42,032 bases of DNA from Smittium culicis. Lineage: Eukaryota > Kickxellomycota > Harpellomycetes > Harpellales > Legeriomycetaceae. The stretch is taken from positions 1-42,032 of the forward strand of contig LSSN01001425.1 in assembly GCA_001970855.1 (NCBI GenBank). The letters are read 5' to 3'. The translations under genes and the position numbers were made by a program. Of the stretch, positions 9,305 to 22,220 are shown in pieces; positions within the stretch are counted from its first letter, which is position 1; the number at the start of each line of letters is the position of its first letter. Under the pieces are notes generated by a model, which worked only from the letters and a program-made list of their open reading frames with translations, had not been told where the DNA came from and did not search any database.

Positions 9305-12300
9305 TCAATAAAATTATGTGAAAAAAAATAGTATTATTTACTAAACAGTATAAAAATGGCTGTTCAAATATTTTCATACAAAAATGGCCTAGATAAGGTA
9401 AAAAAAATTCTCAAAATATCCTCAAAAAATCAATTAAATTGTATCAAAAAGCAATTATTGAAGATTTAAAAAAAAGTGTTTCTTTGCTTCAGGTAATTTT
9501 ATATGTTGGTTTAATTTATATCCCATAAACTATAAAATTTTAATTGTTAAAACTATGAAAAATATTAAAAAATTATTTTTAATTGTAAAATATTTATGAA
9601 CTATAAAAACTCTTCTTTGTTTAAAATATATATTCTCAATTTAATAAATAGAAAAATCCAATTTAAAGATTATAAAGAAATAAGAAAATAAATTGGGAAA
9701 GAACTGAAAGGATTTATAATTCAAAGAAATGGGCCAAGTAGTTTTATCTGATGAACTATTACATCATTTACATTAATGGTAGACCGAGCTTCGACAAAAC
9801 TAATATCAAAATAGTATACAATATACTTAAAGTGATACTAAGACAATCTTATTCAGAATATAAATCAATTAAAAAAGCGAAATCAAATATGAAAATTTTA
9901 TTAGTTATAGTCATTTACAAACCTAGTAAAATTTTTAATTTACAAGAGTTTATTTTTTAAATTATAATTGAAGATATTAAATATTATAAAGCATGTGATA
10001 AAGAAGCATATAGTAAAACATAATAAGAGAACAAAAAGTGTAAAATCTCTTTATTTTGTTTCCATTAATTTCTACAAAAGCGAAAATTTTCATTTTAAAA
10101 GTCTAACTGATTAGATTTCTGAATACAAAATCCAAGTTAATTTTTTTCAGCTAACTAATTTCTTACAAAAATCAGATTTACGAGTATTAAATAATAAAAA
10201 AAAAAAAATCCAATATTAAGTTTTTATTTTTAAAGCTCTTCGATACTTTAAAATCAAACTTAATATTATCTATTCTTTAAATATTCAAATAAATTTTTAT
10301 AATATTTAAAATGATCACGATAAATATTTAATTGAAGTTTTAGGTATTTAAATGATAAAAAGTGTTTACATGAAATTAATCAATGGTTTTCACTTTTTTT
10401 GTAAATTATTTAAACTATAATTTTTAAAAAATTCCATTTAAAAATGAATTTAATAATCCATTCGTTTTTTGTAAACAAATTATCAATAGCTTTTAGATAT
10501 CAAAATAATATTAATAATAAGTTTTTTAATTTGATTATTCTGTCAAAAATAGGATTTTTATATTGACAATATTAAAAATCATTATATCGTAAAAATTTAT
10601 GAGTTAATTTATAAATTAAAAGTTCAAAAAAGTAAAGTTTTAGTATATTAAATTTATACAAATTTTAAATACTGTAAATTATTTTTAACAAATTATTTTG
10701 CAAAAAAATCATTAAATAACTATATAATTTGAGTAAAAAATAAAAATTAATTTTATAGGTACTTTGATTATAACCATAAATTTATTAATATTATTAGTAA
10801 ATTTATTCAATTGATTTTATAAAAACACTAAATTTTTCTCCTAGTCAGTAAGTAAATCTAATCAAAAAATATATTGTATAATCAACTTTATAATTAAGAT
10901 AAATATATGATTTCAAGTTATCTACATATCAGCTCAAGTATATCGAAAATTAAGTTTAATAATTTTTTAATGTGACTAAAAAAATAAGTTATATAGGATT
11001 TATTTTAATCTCAAAATGAAGTTGATTGAAGAATAAGAATGAAGATAAAGATAAAAAAAATCCTAAAAATCTAAAACTCATCTAGAACTTTAGCTCAGCT
11101 TTTTTATTTTCTTGGTTTATAATTCATAAATTTTAGTGTTATAGTACATTTTTACTAAAAAAAAATAAGCAAAACTCTTCAAATAATTTCAAGAATTTTT
11201 TTATATATAAATTTTAGTAGTCAAATTTTATAAGAGGGATTATTGAAATAAATAATTGATGAGGGTGCCAGTGTGATAAAATATAATGATAATCGAAGAA
11301 TATCGTATTATCTGCAGTTACTCTTCACAGAGTAGTTATATTAAGCAATACAGTGTTAAGCATAATATTAAACTAAAAATTTTAATACAATAAAATAAAG
11401 TTATACTAAACGAGCTAGTAAAAATTTATGTACTATAATAAGAAAATAAATTTCTTGCATCTCCTTATCGCATTTTATTTCGTAAAGGTAATCAAAATAC
11501 TCCATTATAAATGATTACAAAATTTTTTTGGCTAAAAATGTGCATTTGACTAAAACTATAAAGAAAGAAACAAAAATTAAAGAGCTTGTAAATCAAGAAT
11601 AATACAAAATATTTACTGGCCTTTTAAAACCACTATTATTTGAAATATTAGAGTAGAGTAAGAACAATTTTTAACAATTCGTTCTTACAATCATGAGCTT
11701 ACGGATAATAACAGGATTTAAAGTAAAAATTTTTAGCTCAATTGTGCCTCCGTAAATCATGTTACCAAACTCCATTTATAAATAAACATAAACTTGAAAC
11801 CGAATTAGATCAACTTTTACAATACTTGAAAAACTACTTATCCCTTCAAAGTAAAATTAAGTCGTTTAATCACTTTCGTGCCTATTCCTAAACGATTTAT
11901 TTGTTTTATATTATAATCAATGGTTTTAGTAATTTTAATCAGTTACTATAAATAAATAATACCAACGTTAATTCCAGTTCTAACAATAAAAAATAGTTAT
12001 AAATGTACTATAAATAGTCATATAAATTGATTTATTTTATAATAAATTCAGAATAACTTGAATTGACTCATTCTAGGAAGTGGGTTTGCGATATATATAT
12101 ATTTTTAGAGTTATAATCAATTCATACTGTAAGAGGGTAGTAGATAGGATAAAAAAAATAGTACATTATATGTATTTGATGAAAGTTAACAACTATGACG
12201 AAATTGTATACTTAGTATTATATAACGTAAGAAAATTTATTTGCTGCTTTCAGTCAATCCACTTTGACTTATTTAGAAAAATTTCCAGTTTAAAATTATC

Positions 12301-12535
12301 CAATAATATTGAATTATTTATTATGATGGATACTCTAATATTGAATGAATTAACATTTGATCTTAAGAGATATGTGGACAGTTTTAAGAACTCTTTCTTA
12401 CAATCGTATTGTATAAAATAATCACAAGATTAACTATGGCTATTCTTGTATACAATAGCTGATGGTAATTCTTGTGCCTTATTTAACAGCGCTCTACGTA
12501 TACTAAAATATCAGAAGCTCAAAAAACATACTTGA
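9305..12535. other. 3.2-kb AT-rich gene-poor stretch
   Basis: Very AT-rich with many homopolymer runs. Two frames stand out by length only: 9751-9960 (69 aa) and 12080-12421 (113 aa, + strand). Both translate to I/Y/K/N-rich sequence without a recognisable motif, as chance frames in such DNA do. A short + strand frame at 9357 (MAVQIFSYKNGLDK, then a GTAAAA donor-like site) could be a tiny exon but has no partner I can identify. Confidence 0.4.
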
Positions 12536-12724
12536 CCTTTTCCCGTCCAACACTCTTTAAAAAAACCAAATTTATGATTTGTTTATGGTTTATAATGAAA
12601 TTTACTATTTGATTTTTTATTAAAATATACCAATAGCTCTTAAAGCCTTGGGATTAAATTATTTTTAACGTACTCAGTTGGCTATATTTTGTAGATCAAA
12701 AATAGTCTACTGAGCGAGAAAGGG
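12536..12724 (+). repeat. piggyBac-like MITE, copy 3
   Basis: 189 bp, starting CCTTTTCCCGTCCAACACTC and ending TGAGCGAGAAAGGG. TTAA follows at 12725-12728; the left duplication has drifted to TTGA (12532-12535). This is one of the best-preserved members at the 5' end. Confidence 0.8.
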
Positions 12725-12728
12725 TTAA

Positions 12729-13781
12729 ACGACCGCTTTCCCAACTTTACGAAAATCAAGTTGTTTAATCTCTTCTGCATTCTTGTTTCTTTTATTAGCT
12801 TTAATTTCTAGTTCTATTAGTTAGATAAAATAACAAATTTCTCACAACCTTATTCATTAGCGCTATTGTACCTTCAGTTCTACAACAGTTTATTGATAGT
12901 ATCGCCAATTAGTGTCGAACTGTTATTTAAACCACTAAATATTTAGTATCATAACAAAAATACAACTTTAATCTGCTTAATAATCGTATTTTATTATGAT
13001 ATTATATTCATTTGAGTATTCATTTTTTCAGGATACAAATACAAAGCTCACTTTTTTCTAGTAAAAAAGTAATGCATTTTTCATTCACTTATTTTTTTGG
13101 ATTTTCTTTTCAAATAAAATAATCTTTGTACTAATAAAAAATTGTACTAAATTATAAAATTAAGCATAATTCTTTTGTTAAAATTTCAGTTTATTTTATC
13201 TTTTTTAAAATAAGCTTCCTCGTTATTCGGATTAAAATACAAAATTTATTATATTAACCTCGATTTACTAATTTAAATATATATTAACATCTTACGATAT
13301 TTAACCCTTTTTATAATTAACTTTTCGTTATTTATTAGTTATTAAGTAAGTTAAATACTTTAGCTATTAAAAATTCAACATTTTAGTCAAATAATTATTA
13401 ATTCTGTTGACAATATATTACAAAACCCTAAATTTTCCTCAAACAGCAAGCTACTCGTATATGTATATTAATTCTAACTAAAAATAGTTGGAAGGTGTAG
13501 GATTGAAATTTGTTTTTTTATTATACTATGAATTTCAATAAGTTTTCCTAAATACTCGAAAAAATTTTCAATAGACGTGTAGATCAAACAGTCGGAGAGG
13601 AAATCAAGGTTGAATAAATACCTTATAGCAATTGATAATTTTTTTTTTGATTAATGATTTTATATTAATTATTTATTTTATAAGTTTATGGGTTTTTATA
13701 ATAATAATGATAGGGATGATGATAAAAATAATAAAATCTAGGAATAGAGGGTATTAAGAGGAGAAGGGAATTTAATTAATT
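12729..13781. other. Intergenic DNA downstream of PEX11 copy B
   Basis: AT-rich. Part of 12727-12840 resembles 11838-11950 over a short stretch (AAAATNAAGTNGTTTAATC), perhaps an old repeat. No gene seen. Confidence 0.35.
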
Positions 13782-14666
13782 TTATGGAGTTATTTTGGAG
13801 ATGAGATCGTTTGCACCTATAACGGAGGTAAACGCACCAACAGCGCCAATGATTCCATCATTAAAATTGATAATTCCTAACACATTTGCAGGGATGATCA
13901 TATCTATGATATCTAGGGGGAGTTGTCTATTGATTGCCAATATCTTATTGTTGATGCTAATTTTTTCTTTTTCAAAGAGAGCGTGAGTATCCTTATCCAT
14001 ATCTACAGTATTGGATATATTCTTGCTATTAGAGGGTGAGTTGGCGGAGGTAATAGTGGCCTTACGCATATTTAAAGATATCTTTGTGTATAATCCATTT
14101 AAGAAGCTGAGGATTATAGAGGCAAGAGAGCAGTGGGTGGATAATTTGGATATTAGTTGGATTTTCTTGAGCCTGATTATACTAGTACTATTGAGCCAAA
14201 CAATTCCATCACATAAAACGTATATTCCCATAAGCAATTTGCTTAGCGAGGATAAGAGCCTTGTCAAAAAATCGCTAGTAGGATCCTTTATAGCAGCGAC
14301 TGTTAGCTTAAAACTATCGATGAACTTTCCAAGCCTTAAAACTATAATTTAGCCAGGATAGAAAATTAAATGTAGAGAGATAAATTTCATCTAGTATAAA
14401 TATTTGTATTATTTAATAATTGAGCTGGTACTTTTTCTGGTTTCTGCCATTGAGGCTTGGATTTTTGTAAGTGTGGTGATGAAACTGGTGGATGGTTTTA
14501 TGATAGCTTGTTGGTTTAGAGTGTATATGAGGAAGCGAGAAAAGTACTGTATAAATAGGTATGCCTTATCGCGTCCTGCAGTCAAAGCAGCATATTTGAC
14601 ATAAATGTTGATGTATTTGCTCTCAAAAACGTCGGATAACAAATTAGCGCTCTTGTCGAAAACCAT
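13782..14666 (-). CDS. PEX11: Peroxisomal membrane protein Pex11, copy B
   Basis: Exons 14666-14432 (235 nt) and 14341-13782 (560 nt) give 264 aa, with exon lengths and intron phase identical to copy A. The intron (14342-14431, GTACCA...TATAG) restores ETRK-I-LRLGKFIDSF at the same place. Exon 1 is about three-quarters identical to copy A in protein; exon 2 is more diverged, with changes such as DGAGWLNS to DGIVWLNS and a reworked linker before VDMDKDT. Both frames are intact, so both copies look functional. The homology ends close to the start and stop codons, so the flanking DNA has diverged beyond recognition or was not duplicated. Pex11 paralogues often specialise in different steps of peroxisome proliferation in other fungi; nothing here says whether these do. 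Confidence 0.9.
14342..14431 (-). other. Unusually conserved intron of PEX11 copy B
   Basis: 90 nt, partner of the intron at 7641-7731. The 3' two-thirds is almost identical between the two, including the region of ACTAGATGAAATTTATC and the CTATCCTGGCTAAATTATAG acceptor end. Only the 5' ~25 nt has diverged. Confidence 0.6.
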
Positions 14667-16519
14667 TATTATTTATTCCTATAAAATTTAGAAACATTTG
14701 TAACTTTATTTAAGTTAATGGGGGATATGTTGTATTCAGTATATAATATTAAGACAGGGATAGTCTTAAGCAGTGTATGTGTTTATTGGATATGATGAAG
14801 AGATTTTACCTTAGCCTCGAACCTGAAAAGAACCGCAGCAGAACGTCGCTTTTTGGTCGGAGCTGGAATAAAAGCGGCATTCAAAAAACAGTTGAAATAA
14901 AATATATTAATGCTGAAGATCCGGTCTAAATTCAAAATATAATTATCGTATATTTGAGGGTATTCGTGATGGTATATCTATTTCAATCTAATATGAAAAA
15001 AATATTCGGTAATTTATAAATAATAAGACGTACATAGAAATTGGGAATAAAAAATTGCTGTTTTAATATAAGTTTATATAAAAACTTATATTATCTTTGC
15101 TTCGTTAATGAGGTTTTATTATTTAAATGATAAGGTTTTTAGTTTGCCTTTGAAAAAAAGAAAATTGATTGGATCGCATAAATTCCCACTTTCGAATAAT
15201 ATTCGTTAGTATGAACCTTATCTCAGAATATTTTAGCCAAGAATAGCTTAGTGGTAATTAATAAGTACTGTTGTAGAAAAGTTATTATAAATAGGCGAAT
15301 GGTAATTTATTTTAATGAGTAATTTACACAAACATACTTCATTCATTCAGCTAAACCAACACTTATTACACAAAATAACAAATATGCACTTACACGTTCA
15401 CCCGGACAAATTTGGACTCTGTTTTTTTCCAAAACATTTTAATATCGGGGAGGTTCCAAGAACTAGATGGGGAGTTGTTTTCAGGCTGTATTATTTGCTC
15501 ATACAAACTAAATCAAACTATGTTTGGCTATACACTAATAAAGTATATTATTTGGTAGTTTTGGCTGTTGTAATTACAAATCTAATTATGTTTTGGTAAA
15601 ATTTTTAGATGAAGTTGATATTTCAAATCAGTTTCTAAACCCTAATATCGTGCAATCTTAATCGTTTACATCCCGAATTTCTAAACTCGAATTTCAAGAT
15701 TATATTTTTATTACGCCTTTTTTGATTGTGTCATTTTAACACAACTACAAAATCTAAGGATTTATCAGTACAACCACATTCATAAACTGATGCTGGTTTA
15801 AACCAAGAATACGATTTTTTGATAACATTATTTAACCATAATTGTTATTTACTCCAAATTTTTTTTAGCATTATCAACAGATAATAAACTGTGATACTGT
15901 AAGTTTGTTGAATTGATTTGAGACAGTAACCTATCTGAAATATATAATTATGCAATTTTAGTGCAGAAATTGTTAATTTATGACTAGGTGATTAGTATAT
16001 AACTTTGCACAACAAGCACTAAAAGTATAAATGAGCTCATTAATGAATAAATGGCCTAATTTATAGCTGAAACTGAGGCAGCTAAGAAAAATCTATAACA
16101 GAAACAAAAAAAACTAATCGAGGTTTTTCGCCAAGAATAATAAATGATAATTAATTTAAACGCTATTAAACACCTCATTCGCCAAATTAAATTATATCGA
16201 TAAAGCAATTTTTTATTTACTAAAACTTAAATTAAAAAATACAGCTTTAATCGCATTTGATTTAAAATCACACTAAAACTTTCATTAAACGATTTCAATC
16301 ACCTCTTCTAATTAATTAACTAATCCCGATAAAGGAAAATATTCCATAATTCGTTTCGCACTTATCAACTTCCTCTCATAATTAATACTGCCTTCCTACT
16401 ACCTATTATCCCCCGCCTCCAACATTCAACGCCCCTCTTAGAGTCCGCCTCATTTTGTTACCCCCTTCACAACATATAATCTTTATTTTTTCAGCCTTCT
16501 TCTTTATTAAAAGTTCTAA
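14667..16519. other. Intergenic DNA with a possible small exon
   Basis: A 45-codon + strand frame from ATG 14792 to TAA 14929 reads FYLSLEPEKNRSRTSLFGRS and then KTVEIKYINAEDPV. It is less AT-rich than its surroundings and looks protein-like, but I find no following exon and no family. A 94-codon frame at 15315-15599 begins with an HPDKFG motif and then becomes low-complexity; I do not call it. The last ~150 bp before 16520 is pyrimidine-rich and probably holds the scramblase promoter and leader. Confidence 0.35.
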
Positions 16520-17764
16520 ATGAGTTTGATACGAAAATCTACTTACCAGCTACTGAATACTAGCATCCGCTCGCGATATCCTCTTTCCGTTCAATTGAGA
16601 AAGTTCAATAGCATTGGTACAAAATCTAGCTACTCAAAGTAAATTTTCCTTTATATAATATTTTAACTTTCTAATTTTAAACAAAACCTCTTGTGATTTT
16701 AAATTTATTAATCTATTCCAAATATGCTTTTAGCTTTGGGAGAAGATACGACAAACACAACAACAGCAATGCAAAAACAAACGAGGATTTTAGATATGAT
16801 ACTAATCCAAATAGATTTTCTGAGAATTCAAGCAACGTTTTGAATTCTGAAAGCGCTGCCGCCCCGCTCTTATCCCATGGCGGCTTAATAATCTCTCGTA
16901 AGCTCGAAGTTTTAAGCGTTTTTGCAGTAAAGTCTCAAATCTATCCTTCCATCTATTTTTTGATATTGTAGATTTAATTCATGCTAACTTTAAACCAGTT
17001 ATCAAGCTACGATCATCTCTATTAGTTAATAGATAAATAATTTTATAAATCCATAAACTAAAGCTATACATATTTAAACCACGTAGGGAATTGAGCAGGC
17101 AAACAGGTATGAACTTTGTGATCTGAACGGAAATTTAGTTGGATATATGCTCGAAGAAGCCAGTTTATTAGGAACTTTGATGCGGCAGGTGTTTAGAACA
17201 CATAGACCTTTCAAAGTAACTGTATTCAGCACTCAAATGATGCCACTACTCACCGTGTATAGACACTTCAGCTTAATCAACAGTAAAGTATATGTAGAAG
17301 ATATGGGCTCTAATCTTGTTGGCGAAGTTCACCAAGAATGGCACATTTATAAGCGCAGGTACAATTTGTTCGACAGTAACCATGTTCAGTTTGGAAGGAT
17401 AAGCAGCGGCTTCCTAAGCTGGCACTTTGAAGTGCGTGATATTACCGGAAAAGCCATTTCATCTATCGGAAGAAACTTTATTGGTCTTGCAAGAGAACTG
17501 TTTACCGATATGGGAAAATATGTGCTAAGAATGGATCCTTCGTATTTGGTCGCTGAGCGTAGCAGCAGTATAGTGAACCCATATAATCAACAACAGCAGC
17601 AGCAGTACTGGTACCCATCGAGTGACCAGCTAGTCGATGCGTGCGAGATGACGGGCGTTAGTACCAGATTGTTAACCTATGACGAACGCGCTGTTTTGCT
17701 TGCTAATGCTATATCCATCGACTTTGACTATTTCAGCCGCAGCTCAAGCCCAGTACACTTTTAA
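16520..17764 (+). CDS. Phospholipid scramblase family protein (AIM25-like)
   Basis: Three exons, 16520-16638, 16734-16926 and 17087-17764, encode 329 aa. The introns are 95 nt (GTAAAT...TTAG) and 160 nt (GTAAAG...GTAG). The scramblase domain begins at ~90 with LIISRKLEVLSVFAGIEQAN, which is created by the second splice, continues through NRYELCDLNGNLVGYMLEEA, and ends with AISIDFDYFSR near the C-terminus, a strongly conserved block. Yeast Aim25 and related fungal proteins share this form and are mitochondrial. The N-terminal ~40 residues here are basic with no acidic residue, fitting a presequence. A run of six glutamines interrupts the domain near residue 268. Family members are proposed to move phospholipids between leaflets, though activity of the Aim25 branch is not settled. 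The gene is convergent with the TLC-domain gene. Confidence 0.9.
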
Positions 17765-18041
17765 GCTTCTTTTTTTTATTATTATTATTTAGCCTGTGTA
17801 TTTTAATCTCTTAGGTTTTAATTTTAGAGATCTTTATATTAAATATCTTTAAATTTAAATTAAATTGCAAAAGTTAAAATTGAAATTAAATTTATGTAAA
17901 AATAAATAATTGTAATTGTATGATAATGAATTTATTGTTAATTAAAATTAAAGAAAGGATAATAAAATAGGAATTGACCTCAAATATCTAACATATTGGC
18001 CAACTCTTTACTACAAGAAAACTAAAGCAGTGGCAAACAAA

Positions 18042-19044
18042 CTATTCGAGTTTCTTTGCTTCAGCGTTGCTATTACTAACATTCGCAGTCGAAATTTTCG
18101 AGAATTTGCGTTGGAAAGAGGCAATAATCTTGTACAGCCAGAAAATGTTGAGGCTGGATAGAATAACCATGCTTGCACTCAAAGTGTAGTAATGGTAAGC
18201 GCCAACAAACTCATAATTGGCAGAAATCAGGCCAAATAAGCTGTAGAAGCTACTGATACCGTAAATAACGCGGACAAAGATGAAAGCGAAAACAAGGCCT
18301 AGTCCGTTGAATAACATGAATTTGGAAGAGGAGTAGCCTAGCTTATCAGTGAACCAAATGAGGTTTAAGAAGATGGTGCTGAATTCAAAGGACAATATGG
18401 CTGGGACGTAAATCATGCACATTGGTCTGTATGTTATGAGTAAAGCGTTTAGAGCAACGGAGGCATGAGCTAGGAAACCTAAACCTTGGTACTTCAGATC
18501 GACTGTGCATAATAGCAAGTCCCAAATGAAATATCTAAGTTACAATAATTAAAGCGCAAACAATTATTTTATAAGAATTTTAATAAAGGTGTAAAGATAC
18601 TGGAGGTAGTGGCGATAAAATAAATAAGAATAAAAATATTAAAAGGGGTTGTACTTACCCAACAGCGCAATTGGCCATTTTCACAATTCGATCATCAATT
18701 CCAGTTAGAGGATGGGTATCATTAGGAAAGAGAGCGATAACTATGACCAAGTAAGATACATAGACTGCATGTACAAGGGATAAAGAATGGGTCCCCCAGT
18801 TGAAAACTTGTCTTTTGCTCAACTGTGAAGACTCTTTCTTGATTTCAGGGGTAGAAGCGATAAGATTTATTAGCGGGACTTGGATGAAAGCACTGGCTTT
18901 CAAGATGAGCTGGAAAGCCAACGTCCATGATACGATTGCTGGCCAGTTGTTTGCGAGTAGAGGGAAGCCAATATACTCGAAGAAAGAAATATTTAATTGA
19001 TTTGATACTATAGTATCGTTCAGGTAGTTAAGTGCACTAATCAT
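18042..19044 (-). CDS. TLC-domain membrane protein (TMEM56/TLCD4-like)
   Basis: Exons 19044-18659 and 18534-18042 join across a 124-nt GTAAGT...TTAG intron (phase 2) to 292 aa. The junction restores MANCAVGYFIWDLLLCTVD, a recognisable TLC (TRAM-LAG1-CLN8) segment. HSLSLVHAVYVSYLV precedes it, and FLAHASVALNALLITYRP and FEFSTIFLNLIWFTDKLG follow, giving the usual order of the fold. I count about six hydrophobic segments and a short charged cytosolic-type tail (NSNAEAKKLE). TLC proteins include ceramide synthases, but the Lag1 double-histidine motif is absent, so this belongs to the TMEM56/TLCD group, linked to membrane lipid composition or trafficking. The substrate is unknown. Confidence 0.85.
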
Positions 19045-20812
19045 TCTTTCTTTGTACTGAGAGAATTATTAGAGCGACGGTTGTTGAATATATATGTACG
19101 AGGTATAAATAGTAGAGTACCCAGAACTGAGTAAATGGATGTTATTTAAGGAAGTGTATAGCAGATGCAATTCGAGATAGTCAGGAACAGAAGAAGGAAA
19201 AAAGCCAAGAAATGATAAATTTATAGATTATTTATCGGTATTTTTATTAAATTTTTTTATTAATTTTAATTCCCAAAAACCTGATAGGAAATTAAAAAAA
19301 ATTAATCTGGCTGAGGGAAAAAATTTAGGGTAAAACCTGAATGTATTTATATTTGAGTAAATATATTGTTTTCTTGTTTTGTGTTTTGCTAGGTAAAGGT
19401 TTAAATTTTCCATATATAAAAAAAAAAAATTAAACGAGGTATCACGCTTACTGAGTATTAGATTCAATATATCTCCAAAAATCCGAAATATTAATATCTA
19501 GTTGTAGCTTTGAATTAATTATTTTCTTTAAGCTATTTTTTTTTTTCAAGAAATAATTTCAAAATATAGAATAATAAATTAATAATTAATATTTTTAGCA
19601 AAAAAATATTTGTTTTAAATTAGCTTGCAAGGGAGAAAGGTTGATGGGAACGTGATTGTGGGTATTTCTCATTGTTTGAAAATTTCCAATGACTAAACTA
19701 TTCCAGCTCTTTAATTGAAATTAACGACTAAGTTGTAATTTTTTAAACCAAAACGTGTTGTCATATGATAAATATCACACTAACAATTTCTCTTCCTTTG
19801 GATATGTGTTTACTATTTCTATTATTGTGATATTTCATTCAGCACATCGACTGTTGTTTAATATCATATTGGTTTTAATCTTATACAGACAATATTTAAA
19901 AAATAATTAAATTTTTAAATGCTTTCTTATGATTTAAAAAAAAAGTTTGCTAATAAGATTTTTATTTATAAAGCTCTATACTATCCCGAGTATCAAATTA
20001 AAATGGTTAATTATATCCCTAGATTACTTAGTCGACTAAAAAGCGTTATATATCCAATATAAGGGAAAAAATACATTGTCTCGAGACAAACGTAGTTATT
20101 GTCATACTTTTTTTTTCTTCATTTCAAATGTCATACTCATATACTGGAAGTTATATGGAATAAATATATTTTAATTAAATGACACACGCTTAAGAGTGAA
20201 AATTTACAATCAAAAAAAAAATTTTTTTTTCTTACAAGGTTTATCAGATAAAATTATTATCTCGATATTAAATCCAGCAAATAAATAAATTAACTGGTTG
20301 CTTTTTTTTTATTTTTACCTCGGTTTGGTATTTTAATTTTTATACTCTGTTGATATTATTTAAATACAATCATTGATAAATTTAAATAATACTATCTAGA
20401 ATTTCATTTCTAGAAATATCTTAATATATCAGTTATATTTAATTATAAGAATATTTGAGTATTCCTAAAACAGAAATGTATCATCTTTTTGTGTTAAATC
20501 TCAAACTTGAAACTTTTTCGTAGAAATTTATAACCGAAAGAAATGGTTCGCAATTAAACCAGTAGCAAGGGTTGAATTCGGCTCGTAGCATAACTCTAAC
20601 ATGTATATATCCACTTTAATTATTAATCGTGTTAATTATTATACTATATTCTAATTTTATCTTTATCGATTTATAATAATAATAATAATAATAATATAAT
20701 TTTCAACTTGACTGAAGTAATTCTTTCTATTACCATGCACAAAATTATATCATGTAGTATTCAGCTTTTTCATAATATGACAATATTTATATTTGAAATA
20801 ACATTTACTTTA
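19045..20812. other. Intergenic DNA
   Basis: AT-rich, with a (TAA)n run near 20672-20695. A 79-codon minus frame at 19228-19467 has no recognisable domain. I see no gene. Confidence 0.45.
20672..20697. repeat. (TAA)n microsatellite
   Basis: About eight TAA units. Confidence 0.8.
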
Positions 20813-20813
20813 T

Positions 20814-21002
20814 CCTTATCCGTCCAACACTCTTTAAAAAAAGCTAATTTATTGATTCGTTTATGATTTATAAGTAAATTTGTTATTTGCCGCTATTATA
20901 CAATATAATAATGATTCTCAAAGCATCGGAATTAAAGTACAGTATTTGAATACAGTTGGGTATACTAGGTAGAACAAAAATTGTCTTCTGTGTGTGAAAG
21001 GG
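20814..21002 (+). repeat. piggyBac-like MITE, copy 4
   Basis: 189 bp, beginning TCCTTATCCGTCCAACACTC and ending in GTGAAAGGG, with TTAA at 21003-21006. The left end and its duplication are decayed. Confidence 0.75.
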
Positions 21003-21006
21003 TTAA

Positions 21007-22220
21007 AATGTAGCGAATAAAAAATTTGTATAACCAATGTGGTGATATTCTGATTCAAGAGTTAAAATATAATTCGTATCTATGAAATTAGAAAATTAAA
21101 ATAAAATGGCCTCATTTACGCATTGTTTATATCTTTTACTATTATTTTGTGTAATGATATTTCAACTAACAAACTTTAACCTAAATTTCCAAGTTTTTAA
21201 GTAAATATTATGTAAAATATTTGAAAGTGTGCATAACTTTTTTGAAAGTTTAATATTAAAATTAGTTCATTTAAGCACATAATGTTTATTTTCAACAAAT
21301 CGCCCAAATATTGAAGGTAAAAAAAAGTTATATTTTATTATCTTTTTCTACAGATAAGCACATTTAAATGGAATAAATGCCAACAGCTTAAAGTAAAATA
21401 TATTAAAGCTTAGAAATCATTTTTCTCATATTTAGAAATAATTACTAATATACTTTTTTACAGATATATAATCTATTATTCAAACTCAATTTTCTGAATG
21501 CATCTCCGAATTGAATTCTATTGGCCGATTATTCCCAATATTCTGCCGATATTCTCAATCACGAATAAATATTCTGGAAATTGTTTGCAGCTTTTAAATT
21601 TCCACCCAATAATTATTTTGGTTGGGATTTTTTATACAATTATAGCTTTTTTTAAGTAAAATATTATGAGTGAATTTTCAGCCAATTATAATGCGTTTAA
21701 AAACGTTTAGCGTTTTATACTTTTTTGTTTTTTTTATTTTTATTTATATTCCTTTATGGCTTTTTATAAACTTTTTCAGTTATAAAATTTTGTGTACTTT
21801 TTATATGTATTACAACAACAACTATCTCTTCAATATTTTTTCCATCTCCACTCTTCATTATTAAGCTTCCTCTTCCTTCAAGCAAACGCTCGCTTTATTC
21901 TCGAGATTATCTATCATCCCTGTATATTCACTATTGTATACATTAAATCATCTTGATCAAATCTAAATATATTGCTAGATTTCACATCAAAAGACGATAT
22001 AATTTGACCTTTTATTTCTAAACTTCAAGCCTTTTGTATTGCTGATTAAAAAAATTAGCTTGGACCTAATTTAAATTTATTCCACACCACTTCCTAAATA
22101 TACGTACTCAATTTTTTTATTAAAAAAAACTTTGACAATACGTATATTTACTTCAAATCTTGGAAAACAATCTAAGTCCGCCAGAACAATAAATATACCA
22201 GAATAGAATATTACTTCAAA
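21007..22220. other. Intergenic DNA upstream of the PPZ-type phosphatase
   Basis: AT-rich. The 64-codon frame at 21670-21864 is phenylalanine- and tyrosine-rich and looks like chance. The ~350 bp next to the phosphatase is pyrimidine-rich and probably holds its promoter and 5' leader. Confidence 0.4.

Noticed and set aside
12080..12421. 113-codon open frame on the + strand
   Set aside because: Longest unassigned frame in the 8-13.7 kb stretch, but its translation is I/Y/K/N-rich with no domain, and its base composition equals the surrounding AT-rich DNA. Chance is the simpler explanation.
11838..12840. Short similarity between 11838-11950 and 12727-12840
   Set aside because: Only ~20-30 bases align convincingly by eye; in DNA this AT-rich it may be chance.
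15315..15599. Possible J-domain protein (HPDKFG motif)
   Set aside because: Only the HPD tripeptide context fits; the expected helices before and after are missing and the second half is low-complexity.
20540..20600. Possible tRNA (GGTTGAATTCGG resembling a T-arm)
   Set aside because: No acceptor stem, D-arm or anticodon arm could be paired around it.
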